From contig JAIEPW010000044.1 of the NCBI GenBank assembly GCA_019748195.1, positions 1-64,000 on the forward strand: 64,000 nt of DNA. The letters run 5' to 3'. Every line of letters begins with the position of its first letter. The stretch's first letter is position 1. Under the pieces are notes generated by a model. It was not told the DNA's origin and did not search any database. It worked only from the letters and a program-made list of their open reading frames with translations. The translations under genes and the position numbers were made by a program. This document shows positions 41,492 to 51,931 of this stretch, piece after piece. The stretch comes from Bryobacteraceae bacterium (lineage in GTDB: Bacteria > Acidobacteriota > Terriglobia > Bryobacterales > Bryobacteraceae).

Positions 41492-43558
41492 TCAGGGCAG
41501 GCGTTCGCGCTTTTCCAGATTTGCTTCCACTTCCTGCCGGGTGCGATAGGCGGGCCGGAGCTGATTCCGGCTCAGGAGGGGGAGTTGATCGCCGATGTGC
41601 GGCGAGCCGGGCTGGGAGGCATTCCCGTAGCTCAGAAGGGCGCGGGCGCGAATGGGGCTGGAAAACTCCACCATGGCGACATAGGAATCGCCGTGGCGTG
41701 CCGTGAAGCGTCCATCCGGCGCACGGCGGAAGTTCAAGGTGCGGAAGACGCCCAGCGGTCCGGGGCCTCCGTTGGCAGGCAGGTCGAGTCCGCCGGCGCG
41801 GACGCGGAAGACGTCCCCCCAGGGCACGTCCAGCGCGGTGTACGCCTTCTCCACTTCGGCGGAGGCCTGCGCCAGTGCCGCGACGGCGGCGCCGGGATCG
41901 GCGATGCCGCGCGGGGTGTTGATCGAGTTGGACAGATCCCAGGGGGTGGCGAACATTCCGGCCTGGCCGGGCTCGAAGCGGAGCCTGCCCTCGTTTCCCT
42001 GGGTCCAGGCGCGGACGAAGGCCTCAAAGAGAACCGCGCCCCTGCTTCCCGGCGAGACCGTGCGATCCCAACCCGCCAGCACCTGCGCGGCCCGTTTCGC
42101 TTTTTCGTTCGAGGAGGCCCGCGCGGCGTCGATGAGGTCATGAAGCACGTGCCCGGCGAGTTCCACGCGCGTGGAGTGCTTCATTCCGGTCAGCTCGTCA
42201 AAGCTCAGCTTGCGTGTGCCGCGGAGCAGCCGCAGCGAGCTCTGCGCCCGGAACTGGAAAAACCGGGGCGCCATGTAGCCGGGAAACTTCGCGGGATCCA
42301 GCACGGGCGGCAGCGTGTCCAGCCATGGCGGATCATTGGCGTTTTGCAGCCAGCCAGAGGGCGGATCCACCACCTTGGGGAGGTCCTGGTAGGCGTGCGT
42401 CTCGGTCCACAGGGTTGCGCCGGAGGTCCCGGGCACCACCCATTCCCACGGGTAATTGCCGGGCGGGCGCTTGGGCACGCGGCCGTTGAACAGATGCAGG
42501 ATGCGGCCCCCGCGGTCCGCGTAGATCACGTTGTAAGCGGGGATTTGGAGCCGTTGCAACTGAGTCTCGAATTCCTTCAGGTTGCGCGCCCGCGCCATGG
42601 CCCAATACTGATCCAGCATCCAGGGCTGATCCAGGCCGGCCATGCGCAACGCGATCGCCCTTTCGTTTCTGGTGACGATGACCGGGCCGTGCACGGATCT
42701 GCGAACCACGGTCCGGTCCTCGACGAAGCTTCCATCGGGCTGCTTCACCTTGAGCGTTACCGTCTCGCTCTCGAACGGCGTAACCGCGCCGTTCCAGCGG
42801 TAGCCGCCGCCGGCGAGCTCCAACTCGTACAGATCCATGCTGTCGATGGGGTTAACGGTAGTCATCCAGCCGAGATCGTTGTTGAAACCGAGCCGGATCA
42901 CTGGAATGCCGACCTGGGCGGCGCCGGTGACATCCACGCCGGGCGCCACCAGGTGAGCCTCGTAGTAGGTGGTGGACCCGCCCCATTCCAGGTGTGGATT
43001 GATGAGCAGCATCGCCTTGCCGGATTGCGATCGCGCCGGACCGATGGCCCAGCCGTTCGATCCGTTCCAGTCGCGCTCCACGCGGGACCGCAGGTTGGAC
43101 GGGCCGACGATGCCCATGTGTACGACGCGCAGAGCGTGACGCATCGTGTCCTCGGGCACTGCGGGAAGCACCGCGCGATTCTCGGGCGCGATCGCTTCCG
43201 GATGGGCCTTCGCATAGGCGTTCACGCCGTCCACGTAGGCCTCGATCAGCTTGCGGAATTCAGGCGTCTGGCGGCTCCACCACTGCCCGCCGATGCGCGG
43301 AACGCCGTTGGCGCGGAACCAGCGGTCCTGCTCCAGGTGTTGCGGTCCCCAATACTCGGCGGCGCGGCCTCGAGCCTCGCCGTACAGTTTCAGCAACAGG
43401 TTGGCGTGGCTGTGCATCTGAGCCCAGCCGTAGGCGCGGAACAATTCCGCCGGATTGCCCGCGTAGATGTGGGGCACGCCCCAGCGATCCCACAGGATCT
43501 CAGCCCGCTGCGCGGACAGCGCGCCGCACGCCAGCAACAACGCGAGCATCGTGCGCAT
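41492..43558 (-). CDS. Penicillin acylase family protein
   Basis: RDRWGVPHIYA-like EILWDRWGVPHIYAGN; GSNGWAIGPARSQSGKAMLLINPHLEW (Ntn Ser site). Confidence 0.93.
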   Translation of the reverse strand: MRTMLALLLACGALSAQRAEILWDRWGVPHIYAGNPAELFRAYGWAQMHSHANLLLKLYGEARGRAAEYWGPQHLEQDRWFRANGVPRIGGQWWSRQTPEFRKLIEAYVDGVNAYAKAHPEAIAPENRAVLPAVPEDTMRHALRVVHMGIVGPSNLRSRVERDWNGSNGWAIGPARSQSGKAMLLINPHLEWGGSTTYYEAHLVAPGVDVTGAAQVGIPVIRLGFNNDLGWMTTVNPIDSMDLYELELAGGGYRWNGAVTPFESETVTLKVKQPDGSFVEDRTVVRRSVHGPVIVTRNERAIALRMAGLDQPWMLDQYWAMARARNLKEFETQLQRLQIPAYNVIYADRGGRILHLFNGRVPKRPPGNYPWEWVVPGTSGATLWTETHAYQDLPKVVDPPSGWLQNANDPPWLDTLPPVLDPAKFPGYMAPRFFQFRAQSSLRLLRGTRKLSFDELTGMKHSTRVELAGHVLHDLIDAARASSNEKAKRAAQVLAGWDRTVSPGSRGAVLFEAFVRAWTQGNEGRLRFEPGQAGMFATPWDLSNSINTPRGIADPGAAVAALAQASAEVEKAYTALDVPWGDVFRVRAGGLDLPANGGPGPLGVFRTLNFRRAPDGRFTARHGDSYVAMVEFSSPIRARALLSYGNASQPGSPHIGDQLPLLSRNQLRPAYRTRQEVEANLEKRERLP

Positions 43559-43561
43559 GGG

Positions 43562-44812
43562 CTATTTCCCTTTTCGTTGGCCGATGGCGTAAAGATGTTT
43601 GTCCGTTCGCAGGAAAAGCTGGCCCTCGGAGATCGCGATGGAACTCAACGTGTACTCGGCGGAGTTGTTTTCGGCCAGGATCTGGAACTTGGGTCCGGCC
43701 GCGAGCACGGTGGTCAGGCCGTCCTCATTGGTGATGTAGATCTTGCCGTCGGCCAGCACCGGCGAGGCGGAGTAGGCGCCGGGCTTCAGGCGTTCGCCGG
43801 AGTAGACCGCCGCGCCGGTTTTGGCATCCAGGCAGTACGCGATACCGCGATCGTTGATGGAATAAAGGTACTTGCCATCGCTGACCGGCGTCGGCACGTC
43901 CGGACCTTCGTTGAACTGGAAAACGCGGTGAGACTGGGTGACATCGCCGCGGCCGCCGGGCCGGTAAGCCTGCAGCGGGCGAACCCGCGTGGGCGCGTAG
44001 ATGATCCCGTCGTAGAACACGGGCGATGCCACCACGCGGTAGAACGGGTTGTTCTGCGGGTTGAATCCGCCGGCGCGCCACAGCTCCCTGCCGGTGGCGG
44101 GATCATGTCCGGTGAGTACGTCCGCTCCGCTGATGACCAACTCCTCCTTGCCGTTCACCTGGACCATCAACGGGGTGGTGTAGGAGTCGGGCGACTCGGA
44201 GATCGCGGCGGTGGGACGCTCCACCTTCCAAACCGTCTTGCCGGTCCTGGGCTCGATCCGCAGCACGAAGCTCGGGTCGTCCGTCTTCATGCCATGGAGC
44301 ACCTGAACGTAGAGCGCATCGCCGTGCAGCAGCGGGGAAGAGGCGTAACCCCAGTTCAGGCCGAACTTGCCGTATTCCTGCTGGATGTCGCGCGACCACA
44401 ATTCCTTGCCGGCATAATCGAAGGCCTTCAAGACGCCGGTTCCGGTGAGCGCCCAAACGGTCTTGCCGTCCGTCACCGGCGAGGGCGACGACATATTCTG
44501 CTTGCGCATCTTGACGTCGCCGGCCGACAGCATCTTCTTCCAGAGCACGGCCGGACCTTTGCGGTCCACGCTCCACAGCGACAGGTTCCCGTTCTCGGCC
44601 ATGGTCAGGAAGATGCGATCGCCCCAGACGATGGGTGTGGAGCCCGACCACGCGGGCAGCGGCAGCTTCCAGGCAATGTTCTGTCCCTCCGACCATTGCG
44701 TGGGAAGTCCTTTTTCGGAGCTGACCCCGTTGTTATCGGGTCCTCGCCATTGCGGCCAGTTTTCCGCGGAGCAGGCAAAGGCGGCGATCAACAGAAACAC
44801 GGCTGTACGCAT
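43562..44812 (-). CDS. PQQ-binding-like beta-propeller repeat protein
   Basis: NWPQWRGPDNNGVSSEKGLPTQWSEGQNIAWK; propeller repeats. Confidence 0.92.
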   Translation of the reverse strand: MRTAVFLLIAAFACSAENWPQWRGPDNNGVSSEKGLPTQWSEGQNIAWKLPLPAWSGSTPIVWGDRIFLTMAENGNLSLWSVDRKGPAVLWKKMLSAGDVKMRKQNMSSPSPVTDGKTVWALTGTGVLKAFDYAGKELWSRDIQQEYGKFGLNWGYASSPLLHGDALYVQVLHGMKTDDPSFVLRIEPRTGKTVWKVERPTAAISESPDSYTTPLMVQVNGKEELVISGADVLTGHDPATGRELWRAGGFNPQNNPFYRVVASPVFYDGIIYAPTRVRPLQAYRPGGRGDVTQSHRVFQFNEGPDVPTPVSDGKYLYSINDRGIAYCLDAKTGAAVYSGERLKPGAYSASPVLADGKIYITNEDGLTTVLAAGPKFQILAENNSAEYTLSSIAISEGQLFLRTDKHLYAIGQRKGK

Positions 44813-44824
44813 GACAACCGTATG

Positions 44825-47800
44825 TTACTCCGCGCGCAGGGTCTCCAGCAGGGGCATGCGCACCACGGCGCGCACAGCGGCCAACGACGCGAGCACCGCG
44901 GCTGCGGGAACGGCGAGGATCAGGATGGCCAGCGAGATATCGGGCCGGTGGCCGCCGCGGGACAGGAACGCCGGCAGGATGGCGATGGCGGCGCAAGCAG
45001 CGCCGATCCCGATGCCGCATGCCAGCAGATACAGGTTCTCCGCCAGCACCATCCGGCCGATCGCCCGCCGTTGGAACCCGACCGCTTGCAGCAGCGCGAG
45101 CTCGCGGCGCCTTTCGAGCACGTTGCGCAGCAAAACCGCCGCCAGCCCGAGCGTGCCCAGCAGCAGGCCCAGCCCCCCCAAAGCCTGAAACGTGGACAGA
45201 TACGTGTTCTCCACGCGGTGATAGGCCGCCAGCCTCTCCGGACTGGAAGTGACGTCCAGGCCGTAGTCCTCCAGCGACTCCTCCAGAAGCTTGGAAGCCG
45301 CCGCCGGATCGGACGCGGCGATCAGGAAGGCGCGGAACCCCTGCTGCTCCGGGAAGGCTTTCTTGAAATTGTCCTCGGACACGATCAGCTCGCTCTGGAA
45401 GATGCTGTTGCGGAGCGCAGCCACCACCCGCAGCCGGACCTCCGCGGCCGTGCCCGCGTTCAGCACGATCTCATCGCCCAGCTTCTTGTGCAGGACGTAC
45501 TGGAGCGAATTCGCATCCACCGCCGCGGGGATGGATTCCCCACCGGCGCGGTTGAGAAGGAGCCAGGGGTTTGCTTTCTCCGCGTCGTTCTCCGCGAGGC
45601 TGGAGGCGAAGGAGAACCTTGCGGCATCCAGAAAGCGTTTCGGCGCGCCCAACACGCGGGGGTTACGAGGCTCATACAGGTTCAGGCAGCTTGCATCGTC
45701 GCCGGGACGGAGGCGGAAGGGCACGAACTCGACCTTGCTCCAGTCGCCCGAGGTCAGATTCAGGCTCTCGCGTCCGGACTCCGTATTCAGGTCGAAGAAG
45801 AGGGGGAGCTGCGCTTCGGCCAATAGCGGATACCCGCCGGTGCCGGACCTGGGATCAAGCGGCGATGCCTCCGGCTGCCGGAACGCTTCCAGGGCGACAA
45901 CCAGGAAGGTCGCGGAGGCGATGAGGGCGATCGCCAGAATGCTGCGTCCCGGACGGTAGCCTGCGTTGCGAAATCCCAGGCGGAGCACGCCATGAGCGCC
46001 CACCAGGCTGCCGGACGAGGAGCGGAGGAGATAGAGCAGATACGCCAGCGCGGCCACCAGCAACAGGCTGCCCCCGCCGAAGAACGCGCCCGCATCCGGA
46101 ATCAGGGCCGCCAGACCCAGCGCGATCCCCGTGATGGCGAGCAATCCCGCTGTGACGGCGGTGATCCGCGGGACTCGCAGCTTCCCGGCCGCGACTCCGG
46201 TCTCAGGACGGCTGCCGGTCAGCAGGCCTCGCGGGGTAATGCGGCGCAAGGCGCGCAGCGTCAGAACAATGCACACCAGCGCGACGGCGATGCCCGCGAC
46301 GGCGCCCGAAACAAGCGGAGCGGGCGACACATGGAGCCTCAGCAGCGAGGTCCCCACCGCGCCGCTCCACCAGTGTGTGAGTCCGTAAATGAGAAACTGC
46401 GCGTACCCGATGGCCAGAACGGATCCCGCCGCCGTTCCGGTCAACGCCAGCAGCACGCCTTCGGTCAGGAACAGCCGCCGGACATGAGCCGCGCTGAATC
46501 CCAGAGCCTTCAGCGTGCCGATCTCGCGCAGCCGCTGCTCGATGCCCAGTTGAAAGAACAGCGCGGTCAGCAGCATCGCGGACACAACCAGGAAGAAGCT
46601 GAAGTAGGTGAAGTATTCGCCGAAATCCGTGGAGCCGCGCGATGCGGCCAGACCCTCGCTGCGCGGCTGGAAGTAACCCATGCCCAGGCTGGCCGGATCC
46701 GTCTGGGCCCGCAGCCTGGTCCGGAACGTCTGCAATTGCGCGACCCCCGAAACACGGACCGAAGTCAGCTTGCCGAATCGCGACTGCCACAGTTTCTGGC
46801 CCGCTTCCAACGTCAGGAACGCCTTGGGGGTGGTCCGGTAGCGCTTCCAGTAGTCTTCATCCTTGGGCCGGACTTTTTTCAGGTCCATGGGGAATGGGGG
46901 ATCCCAATCGCCCAGCGTTTCCGCTTCCGTGATGCCGGGGTACTCCGGAGACAGATCGCGATCGGCGGCAAAGCCCGCGATGGGAACGATGGAGTGCAGC
47001 CGGAAGCTCGCCTCGCGGGTCAACAGCGCGCCCGACTCGTCCCACAGATAGTAAGTGATGTGAACGGGATCGCCCACCTTGGCTCCCAGGTCCGCCGCGG
47101 CCCAGGTGTTCAGGACAATGGAGCGGTCGTCGAGACCGGCGGGCAGCAGCCGGCGGTCCATCGCCGTGATCAGCGAATACGGAACGGACGCGCGATCCGT
47201 GCGGATCTCGTTGGCCAGGTAGCTGAATACGCCGTATGCCGGCTGGGCTCCGGCAGCTTTGCGAGTGGCCTCCAGCAGGTCGTCGTTAACCACGGCGCTT
47301 TCGCTCTCCACCGAGATCGCGTCCTGAGCTTCCACGCCGCGCAAGCGGACCCCGACGTCGGCGAGGGTCACGGCCTTGCGCCAGTTCGGGTCGGGGGAAC
47401 CCAGCAGGATGGCGTTGACCTTGCCTGGCTGGCCCAGGTCCTTTTGCAGCCGCTTGAGGGGAAGAAAAGCGGCGAAAACCGATCCCTGCGCGGGCTTCAG
47501 CGAGAATTCGCCCAGTTGTGACGGCGGCAAGACGCGGCCCACGGTGAAGCGGATGGTGCGCGAGGAATCCTCCTTGCGACCATGCAGCGATTCCTTGGCT
47601 ATGGCGGAAGGTTTCTCCAGGCGGACCAGCAGGGCGTCGCCGGACTTCAATCCTAACTCCGCCGCCAGCGCCTCGCTGAGATGCGCTTCGCGATCCGCGG
47701 GCGCTTCGCCGGCAACCTGGTGGAACTTCCAGAATCGATCGTCCACGCCGTACAGCGATACGCCGGTGACGCGGCGCTTGTCCGACCCGTTCACGACGAC

Positions 47801-48058
47801 GCCTTCCAGCGCGACCAACGGCGCCGCGTCCTTTAGTTCCTGCGCCAGCATCTCCCGGAAGAACAAGGCGCTGCTCAGCACCGCGTGAGTTCTGCCGAGC
47901 CTTTGCAGCACCAGCTCGCCCAGCGACGCTCGCACCGATTCGCCCACCAGCAACGCGCCCGAAAGAACGGCAACGGCGGTAGCCACGCCCAGCACCACGG
48001 CGGCGTTGGTCCGCTTGTAATAAGACAGGCTTCGCGCGGCCAGGGAAGGAAGTGTCAT
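44825..48058 (-). CDS. FtsX-family ABC transporter permease (large)
   Basis: MTLPSLAARSLSYYKRTNAAVVLGVATAVAVLSGALLVGESVR; FtsX motifs; ATG 48058 (track ORF to 49354 is upstream extension antisense to Wzt-like gene). Confidence 0.85.
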   Translation of the reverse strand: MTLPSLAARSLSYYKRTNAAVVLGVATAVAVLSGALLVGESVRASLGELVLQRLGRTHAVLSSALFFREMLAQELKDAAPLVALEGVVVNGSDKRRVTGVSLYGVDDRFWKFHQVAGEAPADREAHLSEALAAELGLKSGDALLVRLEKPSAIAKESLHGRKEDSSRTIRFTVGRVLPPSQLGEFSLKPAQGSVFAAFLPLKRLQKDLGQPGKVNAILLGSPDPNWRKAVTLADVGVRLRGVEAQDAISVESESAVVNDDLLEATRKAAGAQPAYGVFSYLANEIRTDRASVPYSLITAMDRRLLPAGLDDRSIVLNTWAAADLGAKVGDPVHITYYLWDESGALLTREASFRLHSIVPIAGFAADRDLSPEYPGITEAETLGDWDPPFPMDLKKVRPKDEDYWKRYRTTPKAFLTLEAGQKLWQSRFGKLTSVRVSGVAQLQTFRTRLRAQTDPASLGMGYFQPRSEGLAASRGSTDFGEYFTYFSFFLVVSAMLLTALFFQLGIEQRLREIGTLKALGFSAAHVRRLFLTEGVLLALTGTAAGSVLAIGYAQFLIYGLTHWWSGAVGTSLLRLHVSPAPLVSGAVAGIAVALVCIVLTLRALRRITPRGLLTGSRPETGVAAGKLRVPRITAVTAGLLAITGIALGLAALIPDAGAFFGGGSLLLVAALAYLLYLLRSSSGSLVGAHGVLRLGFRNAGYRPGRSILAIALIASATFLVVALEAFRQPEASPLDPRSGTGGYPLLAEAQLPLFFDLNTESGRESLNLTSGDWSKVEFVPFRLRPGDDASCLNLYEPRNPRVLGAPKRFLDAARFSFASSLAENDAEKANPWLLLNRAGGESIPAAVDANSLQYVLHKKLGDEIVLNAGTAAEVRLRVVAALRNSIFQSELIVSEDNFKKAFPEQQGFRAFLIAASDPAAASKLLEESLEDYGLDVTSSPERLAAYHRVENTYLSTFQALGGLGLLLGTLGLAAVLLRNVLERRRELALLQAVGFQRRAIGRMVLAENLYLLACGIGIGAACAAIAILPAFLSRGGHRPDISLAILILAVPAAAVLASLAAVRAVVRMPLLETLRAE

Positions 48059-48100
48059 CTTTCTTGAGTATAGGCTCGGCGATGTTGATACACTGGGCCT

Positions 48101-49303
48101 TTGCTGCAGGTCCAGAACGTTTCCAAGGTTTACCGCCTTTATCGCCAACCCTCGGATCGCCTGGCGCAACTTCTGCCGTTCGTCTCCAAACCCCAGCCGC
48201 GCGAGTTCTGGGCGCTGCGTAACATCAGCTTCGGCGTGGAGCGCGGAGAAGTGTTCAGCCTGATCGGCCCGAACGGCTCCGGCAAAAGCACGCTGCTGGA
48301 GATCATTTGCGGCATCCTGGCGCCGACGTCCGGACGCGTGCTGAGCGGAGGCCGGATCGCCGCGCTGCTCGAACTCGGCGCGGGCTTCAACCCGGAATTC
48401 AGCGGGCGCGAGAATGTCTTCCTGAATGGAGAAATCCTGGGCATTCCCCGCCGCGATATGGAGATCCTCTTTCCGCGAATCGAGGAGTTCGCGGGCATCG
48501 GAGCGTTCCTGGACCGCCCCGTCAAGGAGTATTCGAGCGGCATGTATGTCCGGCTCGCCTTTGCCACGGCCATCCACGTGGAGCCGGAAATCCTGGTGGT
48601 GGACGAGGCCCTCGCCGTGGGTGACGCGATATTCGCGAATCGCTGCATCCAGAAGTTCGAGGAGCTGAAGAGGAGCGGCGTGACGGTTCTGTTCGTTTCC
48701 CATGACCTCGGATTGGTCAAACGCCTCAGTGACCGCGCCGCCTTTCTTCATAACGGCGAAATGAAAGCGATCGGCGTCCCCAACGACGTGGTGAATCGCT
48801 ACGTCGCGATGGTGCTGGAACGCTCCGAAAACGGCAAGGAACATCCGGCGGAGGCGACCGGCGACGGCGCGTTCCGGCACGGCGACGGCGCGAGCCGCAT
48901 CCTCCACGTCGATCTGCTCGACGCCTCCGGCAATCCCGCGCGATCCATCCGTTCCGGCGACCGCGTCACCGTTCAGATCCGCGCCCGCGCGGCCAGGGAT
49001 CTCGACAATCCAGTGGCCGGCATCCTGATCCGGAACCGCCTTGGGATCGATGTTTTTGGAACGAACTCGAAAATCGAGAAGGTGGAGCCCGGATTCGTCA
49101 GGGCGGGTCAAACTTTTGAGGTCGATTTCACCTTCGATTGCCACCTGACAAGACAGGAATATACACTGACGGTTGCCACGCAGCATCCGGAAGGTTTCAG
49201 CCAGGATTGGCTGGACGGCGCGCTTGCGTTTACCGTGATCGAACCGCGCGACGTGGCAGGCTTGGCGAATCTGAAAACCGAGGTGACCTGGCGGAGTGAA
49301 TAG
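48101..49303 (+). CDS. Polysaccharide ABC transporter ATP-binding protein with Wzt-like C-terminal domain
   Basis: SLIGPNGSGKSTLLEIICGIL Walker A, GRIAALLELGAGFNPEFSGRENVFLNGEILG, EYSSGMYVRLAFATAIHVEPEILVVDEALAVGD. Confidence 0.92.
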   Translation: MLQVQNVSKVYRLYRQPSDRLAQLLPFVSKPQPREFWALRNISFGVERGEVFSLIGPNGSGKSTLLEIICGILAPTSGRVLSGGRIAALLELGAGFNPEFSGRENVFLNGEILGIPRRDMEILFPRIEEFAGIGAFLDRPVKEYSSGMYVRLAFATAIHVEPEILVVDEALAVGDAIFANRCIQKFEELKRSGVTVLFVSHDLGLVKRLSDRAAFLHNGEMKAIGVPNDVVNRYVAMVLERSENGKEHPAEATGDGAFRHGDGASRILHVDLLDASGNPARSIRSGDRVTVQIRARAARDLDNPVAGILIRNRLGIDVFGTNSKIEKVEPGFVRAGQTFEVDFTFDCHLTRQEYTLTVATQHPEGFSQDWLDGALAFTVIEPRDVAGLANLKTEVTWRSE

Positions 49304-50765
49304 CGACCGGAGTTTCTTTGGGCATCCGCGCGGCCTGGCGACGCTCTTCTTCACCGAGATGTGGGAGCGCTTCAGCTATTACGGAATGCGAGCCCTGCTG
49401 ATCCTGTTCATGACGGCGACCGTCGCCACAGGCGGTCTCGGTTTCGACACCGCCACGGCGGGCATCGTCTATGGCCTCTATACGTCGTCGGTTTACCTGT
49501 TAAGCCTTCCCGGGGGCTGGCTGGCGGATCAGTTCCTGGGGCTTCGCCGCGCCGTGCTGTACGGCGGCATCCTGATCATGCTCGGGCAATTCACCCTCGC
49601 CATTCCCACCATGGAAGCGTTCTACGGCGGCCTGGCATTGATCGTGTTCGGCACCGGACTCCTGAAGCCGAACGTCAGCGCGATTGTCGGGCAGCTCTAT
49701 GGGCCGGAAGACCAACGGCGCGACGCGGGGTTCTCCATCTTCTATATGGGGATCAACCTCGGCGCTTTCATCGCTCCGCTGGCCTGCGGGTGGGTGGGAC
49801 AACGGATCAACTACCGGTGGGGCTTTATGCTCGCCGGGTTCGGCATGGCGTTGGGCTTGATCCAGTACTCACTGGGCGGCAAGCACCTGGGCGATGCGGG
49901 CCTGCATCCCGCCAGGGCGGAGGATCCGGGCGATCTCGCGCGCAGGAAGAGGCAATTGGCGTGGGGCACGGCCGCCGTGCTCACGCTCCTCGGAGTGCCC
50001 GTCCTGCTGGCATGGACCGGCTCCATCACCGTCACGGCCGCGGCTTTGGGTGATTGGTTCGGCGTACTCCTGATCCTGCTGGTCATCGGCGTGTTCGCCG
50101 CGCTCATCGGATCGAAAAGCTTCACCAGCGTGGAGCGGCGGCGATTCATGGCGATCGGCTTCCTGTTCCTCGCCTCGACATTGTTCTGGTCCGCCTTCGA
50201 GCAGGCCGGATCGACGCTGAACCTCTTCGCCGAACGCAGCACCGAAAACAGCCTTTTCGGTTTCGACTATCCCTCCAGTTGGTATCAATCGCTGAACTCT
50301 CTGTTCCTGATTTCGTTCGCGCCCTTGTTCGCATGGCTTTGGGTCCGCCTGGGTTCGCGCGAGCCTTCCAGCCCCGCGAAGTTCTCCTGGGGTTTGATTT
50401 TCGTCGGGCTCGGATTCGCGCTGGCGGCGGTCGCTGCCGCTCTTGCCACCGGCGGAGTGAAAGCCGGGCCCGGGTGGCTTTGGGGTGTGTATTGGCTTCA
50501 TACCCTGGGCGAATTGAGCCTCAGCCCGGTGGGCCTCAGCGCGATGACCAAGCTTGCGCCGGCGCGAGTGACAGGATTGATGATGGGCGTCTGGTTCGTC
50601 TCCATTTCCGCGGGCAATTACATCGGAGGCCGCGTCGCGGCTGTTTACGATCAATTCTCCACGGAAACGCTGTTCTTCATGGTCGCGGCGTTTGCGATCG
50701 GCGCCGGCCTGGTGCTCGCGTTGCTGGTGAAACCGATTCGATCCCTCATGGGAGGTGTGAAGTGA
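49296..50765 (+). CDS. POT/PTR2 family proton-dependent oligopeptide transporter
   Basis: FFGHPRGLATLFFTEMWERFSYYGMRALLILFM; FSIFYMGINLGAF; 12-14 TM. Confidence 0.95.
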   Translation: MNSDRSFFGHPRGLATLFFTEMWERFSYYGMRALLILFMTATVATGGLGFDTATAGIVYGLYTSSVYLLSLPGGWLADQFLGLRRAVLYGGILIMLGQFTLAIPTMEAFYGGLALIVFGTGLLKPNVSAIVGQLYGPEDQRRDAGFSIFYMGINLGAFIAPLACGWVGQRINYRWGFMLAGFGMALGLIQYSLGGKHLGDAGLHPARAEDPGDLARRKRQLAWGTAAVLTLLGVPVLLAWTGSITVTAAALGDWFGVLLILLVIGVFAALIGSKSFTSVERRRFMAIGFLFLASTLFWSAFEQAGSTLNLFAERSTENSLFGFDYPSSWYQSLNSLFLISFAPLFAWLWVRLGSREPSSPAKFSWGLIFVGLGFALAAVAAALATGGVKAGPGWLWGVYWLHTLGELSLSPVGLSAMTKLAPARVTGLMMGVWFVSISAGNYIGGRVAAVYDQFSTETLFFMVAAFAIGAGLVLALLVKPIRSLMGGVK

Positions 50766-51931
50766 ATCTGGCGGAAATACAGGAAAAGCTGCTGGCCGAA
50801 CACCTCCACGGCTGGTTGTTTTTTGATCACCATCAGCGTGATCCGCTGGCCTACCGCGTGCTGGGACTTCCCACCGGCATTGTCGCCACCCGGCGCTGGT
50901 ACTACTTCATTCCCGCCTCGGGCGAGCCTCGCGGCCTGGTTCACAGAATCGAGCCCCATTCTCTCGATGCCGTGCCCGGCGAGAAATTCCCGTACGCCGG
51001 CTGGAGCGCCCAGCTCGACGGTTTGCGGCGCGTCCTGGGAGGGGCCCGGCGGGTTGCCATGCAGTACTCGCCGATGTGCGCCATCCCGTACGTCTCCATG
51101 GTGGACGCCGGAACCATCGAACTGGTTCGCAGTCTCGGCGTGGAGATTGTCAGTTCGGCGAATCTCATCCAGTATTTCGAGGCGCGGTGGAGCGAAGAGC
51201 AGCTCGCCATGCATCTGGAGGCTGGGCGGCGTGTCGATCGAATTCGCGCGGCGGCGTTTCGCCGCATCGGCGAAAAGCATCGCGAAGGCTCTCCTGTTAC
51301 GGAATACGAGATTCAGCAGTTTATCCGGTCCGAATTCGCCGCCCAAGGAATGATTACCGATCACGGACCCATCGTCGCGGTGAACGCCAACGCCTCCGAT
51401 CCGCATTACGAGCCCAGCGCGGAACGTCACTCGCCGATCCGTCCGGGCGATGCTGTCTTGATCGACCTCTGGGCGAAGCTCGATCGCCCGGATGCGGTCT
51501 ACTATGACGTGACCTGGGATGGCTTCTGCGGCGCGCAGCCGCCTTCCGGGCTGGTGAACATCTTTGAGATCGTGCGCGACGCCCGCGATGCCGCGGTGGC
51601 GCGTGTTCGCCGGGCGATCGCGGCTGGGCAATCGCTCCAGGGATTCGAGGTGGACGACGCGGCTCGTGGATTCATCCGGGAAAGAGGCTTCGCCGACTTC
51701 TTCTTCCACCGCACCGGTCATAGTATCGGGCCCGATGTTCACGGAACCGGCGCGAACATGGACAACCTCGAGACGCACGATGAACGCGCCGTGATCGCGG
51801 GCACATGCTTCTCGGTGGAGCCGGGAATCTACTTGCCTGAGTTCGGAATCCGGTCAGAAGTCAACGTTTACGTGGAGCACTCAGACGCTCGTGTCACCGG
51901 TGAAGTCCAGGATGCCCTCATTCTTGTTTGA
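50762..51931 (+). CDS. M24 family metallopeptidase (Xaa-Pro peptidase-like)
   Basis: GDAVLIDLWAKLD...YYDVTWDGF, HRTGHSIGPDVHG, FSVEPGIYLPEFGIRSEVNVYV; GTG 50762 overlaps upstream stop (GTGA). Confidence 0.9.
   Translation: MNLAEIQEKLLAEHLHGWLFFDHHQRDPLAYRVLGLPTGIVATRRWYYFIPASGEPRGLVHRIEPHSLDAVPGEKFPYAGWSAQLDGLRRVLGGARRVAMQYSPMCAIPYVSMVDAGTIELVRSLGVEIVSSANLIQYFEARWSEEQLAMHLEAGRRVDRIRAAAFRRIGEKHREGSPVTEYEIQQFIRSEFAAQGMITDHGPIVAVNANASDPHYEPSAERHSPIRPGDAVLIDLWAKLDRPDAVYYDVTWDGFCGAQPPSGLVNIFEIVRDARDAAVARVRRAIAAGQSLQGFEVDDAARGFIRERGFADFFFHRTGHSIGPDVHGTGANMDNLETHDERAVIAGTCFSVEPGIYLPEFGIRSEVNVYVEHSDARVTGEVQDALILV

Noticed and set aside
41048-45826. 1592-aa plus-strand ORF
   Set aside because: Antisense to penicillin acylase, PQQ propeller and FtsX permease genes with clear motifs; low-complexity His/Arg/Gly-rich translation typical of high-GC mirror frames
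48059-49354. N-terminal extension of the minus-strand ORF 44825-49354
   Set aside because: Upstream part is antisense to the Wzt-like gene; the true permease begins at MTLPSLAARSLSYY (48058)
50054-50761. N-terminal extension of the M24 ORF
   Set aside because: Out-of-frame reading of the POT transporter gene; GTG 50762 is the plausible start
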